DNA from: an uncultured Chromatiaceae bacterium
Lineage (GTDB): Bacteria > Pseudomonadota > Gammaproteobacteria > Tenderiales > Tenderiaceae
DNA length: 40,855 nt
Direction: 5' to 3'
Assembly: GCA_945787735.1 (NCBI GenBank)
Contig: CALZIQ010000018.1
Coordinates: 1 to 40,855 of the forward strand
In this document: positions 1-10,043 of the stretch, one piece after another
Position numbering within the stretch: the stretch's first letter is position 1
Layout of the letters: the number at the start of each line of letters is the position of its first letter
Made by a program: the position numbers and the translations under genes
The notes under the pieces: model-generated
The model's input: only the letters and a program-made list of their open reading frames with translations
The model's database searches: none
What the model was told of the DNA's origin: nothing

Positions 1-206
1 GCCAGCAACACCAAAATCATGAAGTCGCGAAATTGTTCGACAAACATGCGCCACAACGGCTGACCTTTGCCTTCCTGCAACTGGTTTGGGCCATTGCGAA
101 GTAAACGCTGTGTGGCTTCTGCCTGGCTCAAGCCCTGTTGCAGATCGGTCTCGAGCTGTTGTTGCAATGTGTCAGTCGATAGGGTGTGCCAGACGGGTTC
201 GCTCAT
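1..206 (-). CDS. P-type cation-transporting ATPase, N-terminal fragment (runs off window)
   Basis: Only the first 68 codons are present; the gene continues past position 1. The fragment is a Cation_ATPase_N domain: residues about 28-45 read LSQAEATQRLLRNGPNQL, the usual 'GLs..Ea..RL...GpN.l' signature of SERCA/PMCA-like (type II) P-type ATPases. It is followed by a segment (RMFVEQFRDFMILVLL) that leads into the first membrane helix. By family, such pumps move Ca2+, Mg2+, Na+ or K+ using ATP. The catalytic DKTGT loop and the ion-site helices that would fix the substrate lie outside the window. Its ATG overlaps the stop of the upstream VIT-like gene by 4 bases (ATGA), so the two are almost certainly translationally coupled. 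Confidence 0.85.
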   Translation of the reverse strand, partial: MSEPVWHTLSTDTLQQQLETDLQQGLSQAEATQRLLRNGPNQLQEGKGQPLWRMFVEQFRDFMILVLL

Positions 207-793
207 GAGCCAATTAAAAACTGATTCAGTAACAGAATGATTAGCGACGTGACAAGAGCAATCAACACGGCACGCAGGCCAGTCCAGAGCCAGAAGCGTC
301 CACTCAGCCGACCAAGAAAAACACCCAACATAAACGCCAAGAGCATCGCAATGGCGATGGCGCTATCGAGGGGAGAGAATTGAAACCAACGCTGCTGTTG
401 CGCTAGCAACAGGGGTGAAAGCACCAACAGGGCGAGCAACAGCGGTGACAGGCCATTCACCAGTGCGACAAGAAAAGGCATCAGCCGTGCGGCATCGGCG
501 TGGGCGCTCTCGTCTAACGAGGTCAGCATGGACTTTTCCAGTTCTTGCAACTCATGCATTTTTTCAGCAGATTCGCTGATGTAGGCACTCGTCAGACCGC
601 TCATAAACAAAGCCACCGCTGCACCCAGGCAGGCACCAATGGTTATCTCGAGCGAACTGGCCCCTGTGACACGAAATCCCATCAATAAACCGAGCATAGC
701 CAACACACCATCAAAACCATTGGTCACAAAATAGCGGCGTGCGATACGGTGGGAATGGCTCAGTTCGAAGAGATATCGGAGCCGGGCAAACAT
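203..793 (-). CDS. VIT1/CCC1-family (DUF125) membrane protein
   Basis: A 196-residue polytopic membrane protein. Near the N-terminus it has the VIT/CCC1 hallmark: RRYFVTNGFDGVLAMLGLLM (about residues 19-38), equivalent to the 'DG..s.lGl..G' first helix of vacuolar iron/manganese transporters. Further helices are predicted at about 50-68, 105-130, 143-161 and 169-192. A charged cytoplasmic stretch (ISESAEKMHELQELEKSM) lies between helices 2 and 3, where family members carry metal-binding Glu residues. The family exports or sequesters Fe2+/Mn2+; the substrate here is inferred only. The gene sits between a DUF211 gene (20-base gap) and a P-type ATPase gene (4-base overlap), suggesting one divalent-cation operon. 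The closest relatives are probably the short prokaryotic DUF125 proteins rather than ferritin-fused ones. Confidence 0.75.
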   Translation of the reverse strand: MFARLRYLFELSHSHRIARRYFVTNGFDGVLAMLGLLMGFRVTGASSLEITIGACLGAAVALFMSGLTSAYISESAEKMHELQELEKSMLTSLDESAHADAARLMPFLVALVNGLSPLLLALLVLSPLLLAQQQRWFQFSPLDSAIAIAMLLAFMLGVFLGRLSGRFWLWTGLRAVLIALVTSLIILLLNQFLIGS

Positions 794-813
794 CTCAACA
801 GAACAATACCTGG

Positions 814-1089
814 CTAATCATTTTGTTGCGGGGCTGAACTAACAACATCCACCTCATCAATGCTGTGCACCGACCCCCCCATGGTTTCAATATGTCGATT
901 AATGGCATCAAAATTGAGCATGTCGCCGGTGATACTTAGCATTAGGCTTTGTGTTTTGTCATCCAGCTCTTGCACCACAAGGTTGACTTGATAACCGTCA
1001 CCCAAGTCGGCCAGTTGACTAGCAAACTCAAGGGCATTGGGTTTATGGGGCTTAAGAACATCTAGCACAATGCGTTTGACAATGGACAT
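814..1089 (-). CDS. DUF211 family protein
   Basis: 91 residues. The opening SIVKRIVLDVLKPHKPNALE is the characteristic start of DUF211 proteins ('i.RlVLDVLKPh.P...efa..la...gv..vn..v.E.D..te.l...i.G'). The later V-x-E-L-D, ITGDMLNF and GGSVHSIDEVDV segments also match. By family this is a small ferredoxin-like (beta-alpha-beta) fold, best known from archaea, with no settled function; metal binding has been suggested. A frame-consistent TTG lies 7 codons upstream, but the ATG at 1089 has a proper Shine-Dalgarno (AAGG about 11 bases upstream), so I use it. It is the first gene of the operon with the VIT-like and P-type ATPase genes, which suggests an accessory role in cation handling. Confidence 0.8.
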   Translation of the reverse strand: MSIVKRIVLDVLKPHKPNALEFASQLADLGDGYQVNLVVQELDDKTQSLMLSITGDMLNFDAINRHIETMGGSVHSIDEVDVVSSAPQQND

Positions 1090-1121
1090 ATACGAAATAC
1101 CTTTAATCAAGCTTAAAAATC

Positions 1122-1127
1122 ATTATA
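1122..1127 (-). promoter_or_regulatory. Candidate -10 element of the DUF211-VIT-ATPase operon
   Basis: On the minus strand a perfect TATAAT hexamer lies 33 bases upstream of the DUF211 ATG. No good TTGACA-like -35 is present at 16-18 bases spacing (the 17-base position reads TATCAA), so this could be a regulated promoter or chance in AT-rich sequence. Confidence 0.35.
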
Positions 1128-1258
1128 AAAGCTCTCTCCACTGATTGATAGCGCGTGAATGCAATCATTGCGCATGCATATAAATACAAAGGCTAAGTAT
1201 CAAAGTGAAAACCATAATGAATCATGTTTCATAAAACTATTCCGAAACTGTTTAATTT

Positions 1259-1277
1259 TATAATGTGAATCTATAAT
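1259..1277 (+). promoter_or_regulatory. AT-rich promoter region of the Crp/Fnr-family gene
   Basis: Two perfect TATAAT hexamers occur on the plus strand at 1259-1264 and 1272-1277, in the AT-rich 272-base gap between the divergent DUF211 and Crp/Fnr genes. Neither has a convincing -35 box; the second has TGTTTA at 17 bases spacing. Either could start a leader of about 80 bases to the ATG at 1362. No clear TTGAT-N4-ATCAA (FNR) or TGTGA-N6-TCACA (CRP) palindrome was found here. Confidence 0.35.
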
Positions 1278-1361
1278 TCAACTTGTATAGGCGCGATTTT
1301 GTTGGCGCTATGCTGCTTGTATGGATAGCAGATTACACTATCAGTAGGTCAGGAGGTCCTA

Positions 1362-2021
1362 ATGGGTATTAGTATAACAACCCTCCTGCAATGGTTTCCT
1401 ACCTTGCAGATGTGCGACCTCAAAAATCAAAAACACATCAGTGCCGAAGTGCAACTCAAATCTTATCCTGCTGGTGAACGTATTTTTTTCGAAGGTCAAG
1501 AATGCCATCGCTTTATTCTTGTCACCAAGGGCAATCTACGTGTACAGAAAGTTGCCAACAATGGTCATGAGATTGTGCTTTATCACCTTCATCCCGGCGA
1601 ATGTTGCAGACTCACAAACATCTGTTTGCTGGGCAGGCAGCACTTTCCCGCCGAAGCCATCAGCGAAACCGAGATGGAATTATTGACCATGTCCAAACAT
1701 GCCTTTCAGCTGGCATTGGACAACTGCCCTGAGTTCCGCAAAGAAATCTTTGCCTCGATCGACGATGCCATGAACGAGTTGGTCACCCTGGTTCAGGAGG
1801 TCGCTTTTGGTCAGCTTGACCATCGTCTAGCGCAATTGCTGCTCAAGGCCACCAAAACCAGAACCTCGCTTCACGTGACCCATCAAGAGATTGCGATGGA
1901 ACTCGGCACTGCCAGGGAAGTGGTCAGCCGCTTGCTAAAAGAATTCGAACGCAACCACTGGCTTAAACTTCATCGAGGCAGTCTTGAAATCACCGATCGC
2001 CAGAAACTCAGCACGCTCTAA
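1362..2021 (+). CDS. Crp/Fnr-family transcriptional regulator
   Basis: 219 residues with the two-domain Crp/Fnr layout. The N-terminal cNMP-binding-like beta-roll spans about residues 25-125 (YPAGERIFFEGQ at 35-46, then FILVTKGNLRV). A long dimer helix covers about 128-160, and a C-terminal winged helix-turn-helix covers about 165-215 (THQEIAMELGTAREVVSRLL at 173-192). An ideal AGGAGGT lies 4 bases before the ATG. The cAMP-contacting Arg/Ser pair of CRP is not evident, and there is no N-terminal cysteine cluster of the FNR 4Fe-4S type. The protein does have six cysteines (C18, C48, C81, C82, C88, C122), three of them close together in the effector domain, so a redox or thiol signal is possible (inference). 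The next gene downstream is a DUF2892 membrane protein, a pairing that suggests a regulator and its target. Confidence 0.85.
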   Translation: MGISITTLLQWFPTLQMCDLKNQKHISAEVQLKSYPAGERIFFEGQECHRFILVTKGNLRVQKVANNGHEIVLYHLHPGECCRLTNICLLGRQHFPAEAISETEMELLTMSKHAFQLALDNCPEFRKEIFASIDDAMNELVTLVQEVAFGQLDHRLAQLLLKATKTRTSLHVTHQEIAMELGTAREVVSRLLKEFERNHWLKLHRGSLEITDRQKLSTL

Positions 2022-2096
2022 TAAAAACATCATTAAGTGAGTTTGTCACAGAACAATTTCCGCAATGTGTATACCTTAGTAATGCAGTAAACAATT

Positions 2097-2103
2097 AGGA
2101 GGT
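2097..2103 (+). promoter_or_regulatory. Strong ribosome binding site fixing the DUF2892 start
   Basis: AGGAGGT lies 7 bases before the ATG at 2111. An in-frame GTG at 2102 overlaps this site and is therefore unlikely to be the start. Confidence 0.7.
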
Positions 2104-2110
2104 GATTATC

Positions 2111-2476
2111 ATGCTTCTTGCACATAAAAGACTTAGTGCGGTACAGAATTTAGGCTGGTTAGACCGAACTATTCGTGTCGTTCTTGGCTTTGCCCTGATC
2201 GCTATCGCTTATTTTAATTTAAGACAGGGCGTAACCCTCGGTTGGTATGCATACTTGCCGATTCTAGGTCTTTACCCACTGTTCACCGGCATGTTTGGCT
2301 GGGACCCTTTCTATGCCGCCATTCATGTAAAAACCTGTGACACATCCTCACACAATCAATGTGGCACATACCCCTATGAAATAGAATCCGCCACAGGCAA
2401 GGATGTTCATTGTGCCGATGGTTACGATTGTAGCGTGCCTGGTGATGAACACTACAAGGCCAGTCACGCCAAGTAA
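2111..2476 (+). CDS. DUF2892 domain inner-membrane protein with Cys-rich tail
   Basis: 121 residues. The N-terminal half is a DUF2892 domain: NLGWLDRTIRVVLGFALIAI has the signature N-[GL]-x-x-DR-x-IR-x-x-x-G. A first membrane helix is followed by a second at about 44-62 (WYAYLPILGLYPLFTGMFGW). The family includes the membrane half of YgaP-like rhodanese proteins, but no rhodanese domain is present. After the second helix comes a hydrophilic tail of about 50 residues with four cysteines (CDTSSHNQC and CADGYDC), unusual for the bare domain; it could bind metal or form disulfides. It follows the Crp/Fnr gene on the same strand by 89 bases. That gap has its own imperfect dyad (TTTGT-N6-ACAAT near 2042-2058), so it may be a regulatory target. 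Molecular function is unknown. Confidence 0.75.
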   Translation: MLLAHKRLSAVQNLGWLDRTIRVVLGFALIAIAYFNLRQGVTLGWYAYLPILGLYPLFTGMFGWDPFYAAIHVKTCDTSSHNQCGTYPYEIESATGKDVHCADGYDCSVPGDEHYKASHAK

Positions 2477-2501
2477 ATTTCCATTCACGTCAGACCCCCT
2501 T

Positions 2502-2538
2502 GTGCTCGGAGTGCACTCTCGGCTCCGGGCACTTTTTT
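2502..2538 (+). terminator. Rho-independent terminator after the DUF2892 gene
   Basis: A 10-base-pair stem (GTGCTCGGAG at 2502-2511 pairing with CTCCGGGCAC at 2523-2532, one G-U pair) is closed by an 11-base loop. Six T residues follow at 2533-2538. Confidence 0.85.
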
Positions 2539-2561
2539 CTTTACATTTTTGAATTCACAAA

Positions 2562-2590
2562 TAGACAAAACCGAATTCCGCACGTTATCT
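2562..2590 (+). promoter_or_regulatory. Promoter of the 2628 lipoprotein-like gene
   Basis: TAGACA (-35, 2562-2567) and TTATCT (-10, 2585-2590) are separated by exactly 17 bases, just downstream of the previous gene's terminator and 37 bases before the ATG. Confidence 0.5.
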
Positions 2591-2627
2591 TCTGTCTAAC
2601 ATCGAAATAAAATAGTCGAGGGTAACA

Positions 2628-3116
2628 ATGAAATTTGTGAGTGTAATCCTGGTATTGATGTTGTGTTATGGCTGCAGTACTGGACCCAGAATTTCCGGCT
2701 CCAAGGTAATGCTTATTCCAACAAATAGCAGTTTAGAAACAACATCGGCTGCACAGGTCAGTATTTATCTGCAACCACCAAATATGGAATATAAAGAAAT
2801 AGCGCTGCTAACTGCCAGCGCCGTTATCGGCAGCTATGAAAATGCCGCCCAGGTGGAATCTGCTCTACTAGAAGAACTGAAAACTCAAGCTGCTTTTGCT
2901 GGTGGCAACGGTGTCACAGATATTGTCAGAGAGGTTATGCTGGGCGACAAAGTCATCACCACCAGCAAATGGGGTACGGTGCACAGACCTGATTTAACAG
3001 CATTTGAGCGCAGGCCTGGTTTTGCAACAGGCACAAGCCAACGAAATCAATATATATCTACAGAATACCTAGTAATTTATCGTAGCAAGGCTATTTTGAC
3101 GACCACTGCCAAATAA
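2628..3116 (+). CDS. Putative lipoprotein, function unknown
   Basis: 162 residues. A short hydrophobic leader (MKFVSVILVLMLCYGC) ends in C16, which could be the lipidated cysteine. The lipobox LCYGC is atypical at -2/-3, so plain signal-peptide processing is an alternative. The mature part contains LLTASAVIGSYENAAQVESA, then an alpha/beta-looking stretch ending LKTQAAFAGGNGVTDIV. This resembles small outer-membrane lipoproteins in which a conserved 'K..A...GGNgv' segment follows a helix, but I cannot name a family. It has its own promoter and ends in a bidirectional terminator shared with the convergent gene at 3172-3483, so it looks monocistronic. Confidence 0.65.
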   Translation: MKFVSVILVLMLCYGCSTGPRISGSKVMLIPTNSSLETTSAAQVSIYLQPPNMEYKEIALLTASAVIGSYENAAQVESALLEELKTQAAFAGGNGVTDIVREVMLGDKVITTSKWGTVHRPDLTAFERRPGFATGTSQRNQYISTEYLVIYRSKAILTTTAK

Positions 3117-3118
3117 AA

Positions 3119-3150
3119 ACAGCCCGGCAGTTAAGGCTCAGCCGGGCTGT
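3119..3150. terminator. Bidirectional terminator between convergent genes
   Basis: A perfect 10-base-pair stem (ACAGCCCGGC at 3119-3128, GCCGGGCTGT at 3141-3150) has a 12-base loop. On the minus strand it is followed by GTTTTTATTT, and on the plus strand by a weaker ATGTTGTTTT tract. It lies between stop codons at 3116 (+) and 3172 (-). Confidence 0.85.
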
Positions 3151-3171
3151 ATGTTGTTTTATATCAAAAAA

Positions 3172-3483
3172 TCAGAGACAGGGATCTGGATCATTCACTG
3201 AAACATACATCTGTGACATGGAACTCCCAGTAACCATCTGCACTAGCCGACCGAAAGTGGTCAATAAACTGAAACACTGGGAAAAGGAAGTATCGGAAAC
3301 TTCCTGCCTGATACGTACATTGCTATTGCTGCTGCTCACAAACGAAAACGAGCCGCCAAAACCAAAACCTGATTGAAAACTACCATTGTTGGTATTTGTA
3401 GTTGTATTACTTGTTTGCGCCAATACCGGGCCCGTAACAAACAAAGCCAAAATAATACCAAACATAATATGCCGTACCTTCAT
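3172..3483 (-). CDS. Small secreted Asn/Ser/Gly-rich protein, unknown
   Basis: 103 residues. A clear Sec signal peptide (MKVRHIMFGIILALFVTGPVLAQ, cleavage after VLA) is followed by a low-complexity segment rich in Asn, Thr, Ser, Gly and Phe (NTTTNTNNGSFQSGFGFGGS). A short folded-looking tail contains two cysteines (SQCFS and DPCL). The start at 3483 has AGGAGG upstream. Longer in-frame starts up to 3555 would overlap truD and bury the signal peptide, so they are rejected. It lies 64 bases downstream of the truD stop on the same strand and may be expressed by read-through or its own promoter. No family recognised; an extracellular or periplasmic structural role is possible but unproven. Confidence 0.6.
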   Translation of the reverse strand: MKVRHIMFGIILALFVTGPVLAQTSNTTTNTNNGSFQSGFGFGGSFSFVSSSNSNVRIRQEVSDTSFSQCFSLLTTFGRLVQMVTGSSMSQMYVSVNDPDPCL

Positions 3484-3547
3484 AAAGCCTACCTCCTTGT
3501 GACCATCAAAAATGTGACACTGAGATAGTAAAGCTAATAGAGAGTGA

Positions 3548-4564
3548 TTAGTCAATAGACAGACATTCCCTCAACACCACTGTGGCATAACTGCCGGCGG
3601 GTAGAAAAAAGTTTGATTCAAGGCTGTTCTCACCAAATTCCCAGTTGAAATCGGATATGGGCAAGCGCAAGGCACGCCGCTCCTGTTTCAAACCAGTCTG
3701 CTCCAGCCCCTGACACCAATCGGAGAATTGTTCTGTGAGCTGTTGTTCCATAACAAGCACCTCAGCACTGCTTGTTAAGGCCCCCCTGCCCCAAAGTGGT
3801 CCGGTGGGATGAATGTCATTTTCTGTAATACGTTGACGAATAACATCATCAATCTCATCGATATGAAACACACTGTGGCTGCCATTAAGCATCATCACAT
3901 CCCCGTCCAGAGGCTGGTCCCAATTGCCAGCCTCAACCCGCTGTGACAACACGGCATTGAAAATAGCGGAGCGTGTGGCTGAAAGATAGAGACTGCGCTT
4001 GTCGCGGTTTTTTACTTTAATCTCACCTTTAAACATGGCCGTGGCCTGTTCCAGATTGTCGCGACCGAAACGTTGCTCGCCAAAATAATTGGGCACGCCT
4101 TTTCCCCGGATGGTTTGTAGGCGCTGTTCAAGCGATTCATGATCACCTTGCAGTTCACGCACACAGATTTTGAAACGGTTACCCTTTAGCGCACCCCGGC
4201 GCAGCTTGCGATTGTGGCGTACGACTTCCAATACCTCGACCTCATCAGTATTAAGTTGCTGCCAGTCTGGTTCGGTTTTGTTGCTGAGATAAACGCTGAA
4301 CCACTGCGTGGTGACGGCATTGCGATCTTTTAGACCGGCATAACTGACATCCATGTTTTTGACATCGGCCAGACGGGCAATCTGTTTGGCGACAAAGGCG
4401 GTATTGCTGTTGCGTTTGCGGATGTGCAGACAGACATGCTCGCCCTCGCCAGAGAGTTCAAAACCAAGTATTTCATCGACTTGAAAGTCTTCTGGATTTA
4501 CGCGGATAAGGCCGGTGGCCTCGGGTTTGCCCAAGGCATAGGCGAGTGATTCTGTCACAGACAT
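3548..4564 (-). CDS. truD: tRNA pseudouridine(13) synthase TruD
   Basis: 338 residues, near the E. coli length (349). TruD isomerises U13 to pseudouridine in tRNA. The family motif GLKDRNAVTTQWFS (77-90) contains the catalytic aspartate D80, at the same number as in E. coli. The conserved NYFGEQRFG segment (about residue 160) and the KNRDKRSLYLSATRSAIFN stretch are also present, and the inserted TRUD domain spans about 155-300. It is the last gene of the ispD-ispF-truD run, starting 3 bases after the ispF stop. In Pseudomonas-type genomes the next genes would be surE-pcm-nlpD-rpoS; they are absent here, so synteny breaks just after truD. Confidence 0.97.
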   Translation of the reverse strand: MSVTESLAYALGKPEATGLIRVNPEDFQVDEILGFELSGEGEHVCLHIRKRNSNTAFVAKQIARLADVKNMDVSYAGLKDRNAVTTQWFSVYLSNKTEPDWQQLNTDEVEVLEVVRHNRKLRRGALKGNRFKICVRELQGDHESLEQRLQTIRGKGVPNYFGEQRFGRDNLEQATAMFKGEIKVKNRDKRSLYLSATRSAIFNAVLSQRVEAGNWDQPLDGDVMMLNGSHSVFHIDEIDDVIRQRITENDIHPTGPLWGRGALTSSAEVLVMEQQLTEQFSDWCQGLEQTGLKQERRALRLPISDFNWEFGENSLESNFFLPAGSYATVVLRECLSID

Positions 4565-4567
4565 GGA

Positions 4568-5047
4568 TTAGTCGTTGGCTTCTTTCAGCAACACAACAGC
4601 ATGGGTGGCAATGCCTTCCCTGCGACCCGCAAAGCCCATGCCTTCGGTGGTGGTGGCCTTGATATTGAGACGGCGCTGATCAATCTCCAAATCGGCCGCC
4701 AGGATCTGCTTCATCTCTGGCAGATGTGGTTTCATTTTAGGTGCCTGGGCAATGATCGTGATATCGGCATTCCCAACACGATAGCCCTCACCTTTTAATT
4801 TGGCCATAACATCACGCAACAGGATGCGGCTATCGATGTTTTCATAATCGGCGCTGGTATCAGGAAAGTGACCGCCGATATCCCCCATGCCCGCCGCACC
4901 GAGCAACGCATCAATCAGGGCATGGATCACCACATCACCGTCGGAGTGAGCCTGCATCCCCAGTTCATAATCGATGCTGACACCGCCGAGAATCAGCTTT
5001 CTGTTTTCGGCAAAACGGTGGGCATCATAGCCATGACCAATTCTCAT
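4568..5047 (-). CDS. ispF: 2-C-methyl-D-erythritol 2,4-cyclodiphosphate synthase
   Basis: 159 residues, full length for IspF. It catalyses the fifth step of the MEP isoprenoid pathway, cyclising CDP-ME-2-phosphate to MEcPP with release of CMP, as a trimer. The zinc ligands are visible: D8 and H10 in [11 protein letters not shown], and H42 in [18 protein letters not shown]. The 3' signature [16 protein letters not shown] is intact. The ATG overlaps the ispD stop by 4 bases, so ispD and ispF are translationally coupled. Confidence 0.98.
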   Translation of the reverse strand: MRIGHGYDAHRFAENRKLILGGVSIDYELGMQAHSDGDVVIHALIDALLGAAGMGDIGGHFPDTSADYENIDSRILLRDVMAKLKGEGYRVGNADITIIAQAPKMKPHLPEMKQILAADLEIDQRRLNIKATTTEGMGFAGRREGIATHAVVLLKEAND

Positions 5048-5754
5048 TGCTGTTTCTCCTGCTGGGCCAGATACATCTCGGCGAGTGATAAATCATCCGG
5101 CCGGGTGATCTTGATATTGTCGGCACGCCCTTCGACCATCCGTGGCTGCAGGCCAATATGTTCCATGGCCGAGGCATCGTCGGTAACCAGAAACTGATCA
5201 TCCAGCGCGGTCTGCAAGGCTTTTTGCAATTGCCCCAGGCGAAACATCTGTGGTGTCAGTGCACGCCACAAATTATCACGGCTAATGGTTTGCAGCACAT
5301 TGCCCTCAGCACCAGTACGTTTCATGGTATCGGCCACTGGCAGCCCCAACAGGCCTCCAACCGGGTGATCTTTCAAGGTCTCAATCATGTGACTGATATC
5401 GTCATGATGAATACAGGGCCGGGCGGCATCATGCACCAGCACCCAGTCGTTTTCATCAGCCATCTCGGACAAGCCGTGCAAACCATTGAGCACAGAATGG
5501 CATCGTTCAGCTCCACCCTCGGCCAGATGAATATTCACATAACCTGACAGATCGAGCTTTTGCCAATACTGATCATCGGCGCTGATGGCCACCACCACAC
5601 CACTCATTTGTGGATGTGAGCACAGGCGTGACAGGGTGTGTTCGATAACCGTCTTGCAGTGCAGGGTTAGATATTGCTTTGGTATAGACGCACCCATGCG
5701 GCTGCCAACACCAGCAGCAGGCACGACGGACCAGAATCTATTCAAGCTGTTCAT
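5044..5754 (-). CDS. ispD: 2-C-methyl-D-erythritol 4-phosphate cytidylyltransferase
   Basis: 236 residues, the normal IspD length. It transfers CMP from CTP to MEP, the third step of the MEP pathway. The nucleotide-binding loop [18 protein letters not shown] (12-29) carries the catalytic R19 and K26. The conserved [10 protein letters not shown] motif follows near residue 105 and the substrate Thr/Lys region near 210. The start overlaps the end of ftsB by 17 bases. With dxr at 27523-28692 and ispF next door, three MEP-pathway enzymes are encoded in this window. Confidence 0.97.
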   Translation of the reverse strand: MNSLNRFWSVVPAAGVGSRMGASIPKQYLTLHCKTVIEHTLSRLCSHPQMSGVVVAISADDQYWQKLDLSGYVNIHLAEGGAERCHSVLNGLHGLSEMADENDWVLVHDAARPCIHHDDISHMIETLKDHPVGGLLGLPVADTMKRTGAEGNVLQTISRDNLWRALTPQMFRLGQLQKALQTALDDQFLVTDDASAMEHIGLQPRMVEGRADNIKITRPDDLSLAEMYLAQQEKQQ

Positions 5755-6019
5755 CGATGATTTGGAAAAAAATTTCGTCTTTTTTGATCATGCCCAGCTC
5801 GCTGCGGGCACGTTCTTCGATCGCTTCGACACCCTTTTTGAGATCTTGCACCTCGGCATCGAGGGCGTCGTTGCGTTCACGTTGTTCGGCATTGTTGGCC
5901 GTCTGTTGTTCAATCGCCTGTTTCAGGCGAGCCACTTCGGCCAGACTGCCCTGCCCCACCCAGAGCTTATACTGCAACACCAGTAACAGTATTAACAGGA
6001 TGGCGCTTATCCATTTCAT
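5738..6019 (-). CDS. ftsB: Cell division protein FtsB
   Basis: 93 residues from the ATG at 6019. A short cytoplasmic tip and one membrane helix (MKWISAILLILLLVLQYKLW) are followed by a periplasmic coiled coil (about 25-65) and a tail containing the family motif ERARSELGMIKKDEIFFQ. FtsB joins FtsL and FtsQ in the divisome and helps trigger FtsWI. A longer in-frame start at 6046 would place polar residues before the helix and has no clear Shine-Dalgarno, so I prefer 6019. The position between eno and ispD is the standard gammaproteobacterial one. Confidence 0.95.
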   Translation of the reverse strand: MKWISAILLILLLVLQYKLWVGQGSLAEVARLKQAIEQQTANNAEQRERNDALDAEVQDLKKGVEAIEERARSELGMIKKDEIFFQIIDEQLE

Positions 6020-6073
6020 TTTAGCTAGATAGCAAAACGCCACCATGCCGGAACATGGTGGCGCATCACTGCC

Positions 6074-7360
<1,287 letters not shown>

Positions 7361-7402
7361 TTACTCCGTTTATTTAGCTTAAAAGTTAAAATTGATATTT
7401 AT

Positions 7403-7429
7403 AAAAACAGCCGTGTTTTACCACAGCTG
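7403..7429 (-). terminator. Rho-independent terminator between kdsA and eno
   Basis: On the minus strand CAGCTGTG (7429-7422) pairs with CACGGCTG (7415-7408, one G-U pair) across a 6-base loop and is followed by TTTTTAT. It lies 13 bases after the kdsA stop. Confidence 0.75.
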
Positions 7430-7442
7430 CTTGATGTTCTTG

Positions 7443-8273
7443 TTAACCCTGCTCGAGAAAACCACCGGCCTTAGTGGCGCGGTCTAGCTGTTGCAGCGTT
7501 TCCAGCAGCGCCTGCATCTTACCCAGCGGCCAGGCATTGGGACCATCGCTCAGGGCCTTGTCGGGAACGGGATGGGTTTCCATGAACAGGCCGGAAATCC
7601 CTGCCGCCACTGCGGCCCTGGCCAGCACTGGCACAAATTCGCGTTGACCACCGGAGCTTTGTCCCTGCCCACCCGGCTGCTGTACTGAATGGGTGGCATC
7701 AAACACCACCGGGCAACCGGTCTCACGCATCACCGCCAAGCCACGAATATCAGTGATCAGGGTATTGTAGCCGAAGGAAGTGCCACGATCGCAAACCATG
7801 ATCTGCTCATTACCTACCTCTTTGGCCTTGGCCACCACATTGGTCATATCCCATGGCGCCAGAAACTGACCCTTTTTGATATTCACTGGCTTGCCCTGTC
7901 GGGCTACGTTTTGAATGAAGTTGGTCTGACGGCAGAGAAAGGCCGGCGTCTGCAATACATCGACGACAGCGGCCACTTCATTCAGTGGGGTGTCTTCGTG
8001 CACATCGGTCAATACTGGCACACCGATTTCGTCTTTAACCTTTTGCAGAATGCGCAGCCCTTCTTCCATACCCGGTCCACGAAAACTCTGGCTCGAAGTG
8101 CGGTTGGCCTTATCGAAAGAAGATTTATAGATAAACGGGATACCTAGCTCGGTGGTCATTTCTTTCAGCGCACCCGCTGTTTCCAGCGCCAGTGCTTCGC
8201 TTTCGATCACGCAAGGTCCGGCAATCAGAAAAAACGGATGTTCCAGTCCTGCTTCGAATCCACAAAGTTTCAT
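7443..8273 (-). CDS. kdsA: 3-deoxy-8-phosphooctulonate (Kdo-8-P) synthase
   Basis: 276 residues from the ATG at 8273. KdsA condenses PEP with arabinose 5-phosphate to make Kdo-8-P for the LPS inner core. Visible motifs are [13 protein letters not shown] near the N-terminus, the [16 protein letters not shown] loop, [11 protein letters not shown] and [14 protein letters not shown]. The open frame extends 53 codons further upstream, but that part overlaps the end of pyrG in another frame and does not match the family. The 8273 start gives the usual length and leaves a 22-base gap to pyrG. Confidence 0.97.
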   Translation of the reverse strand: MKLCGFEAGLEHPFFLIAGPCVIESEALALETAGALKEMTTELGIPFIYKSSFDKANRTSSQSFRGPGMEEGLRILQKVKDEIGVPVLTDVHEDTPLNEVAAVVDVLQTPAFLCRQTNFIQNVARQGKPVNIKKGQFLAPWDMTNVVAKAKEVGNEQIMVCDRGTSFGYNTLITDIRGLAVMRETGCPVVFDATHSVQQPGGQGQSSGGQREFVPVLARAAVAAGISGLFMETHPVPDKALSDGPNAWPLGKMQALLETLQQLDRATKAGGFLEQG

Positions 8274-8295
8274 GTTTACTATCCTTTTATCTGCG

Positions 8296-9960
<1,665 letters not shown>

Positions 9961-10043
9961 TCAAGACGGGAGGGCAGAATACCAGAAAGCACCTATATGC
10001 TCAATGGAGGCGGCAACGATAATTATGCTTTCAGCAATAAAGT

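Noticed and set aside
1090-1361. FNR or CRP operator in the divergent intergenic region
   Set aside because: TTGAT and TGTGA half-sites occur singly, without the matching half at the right spacing.
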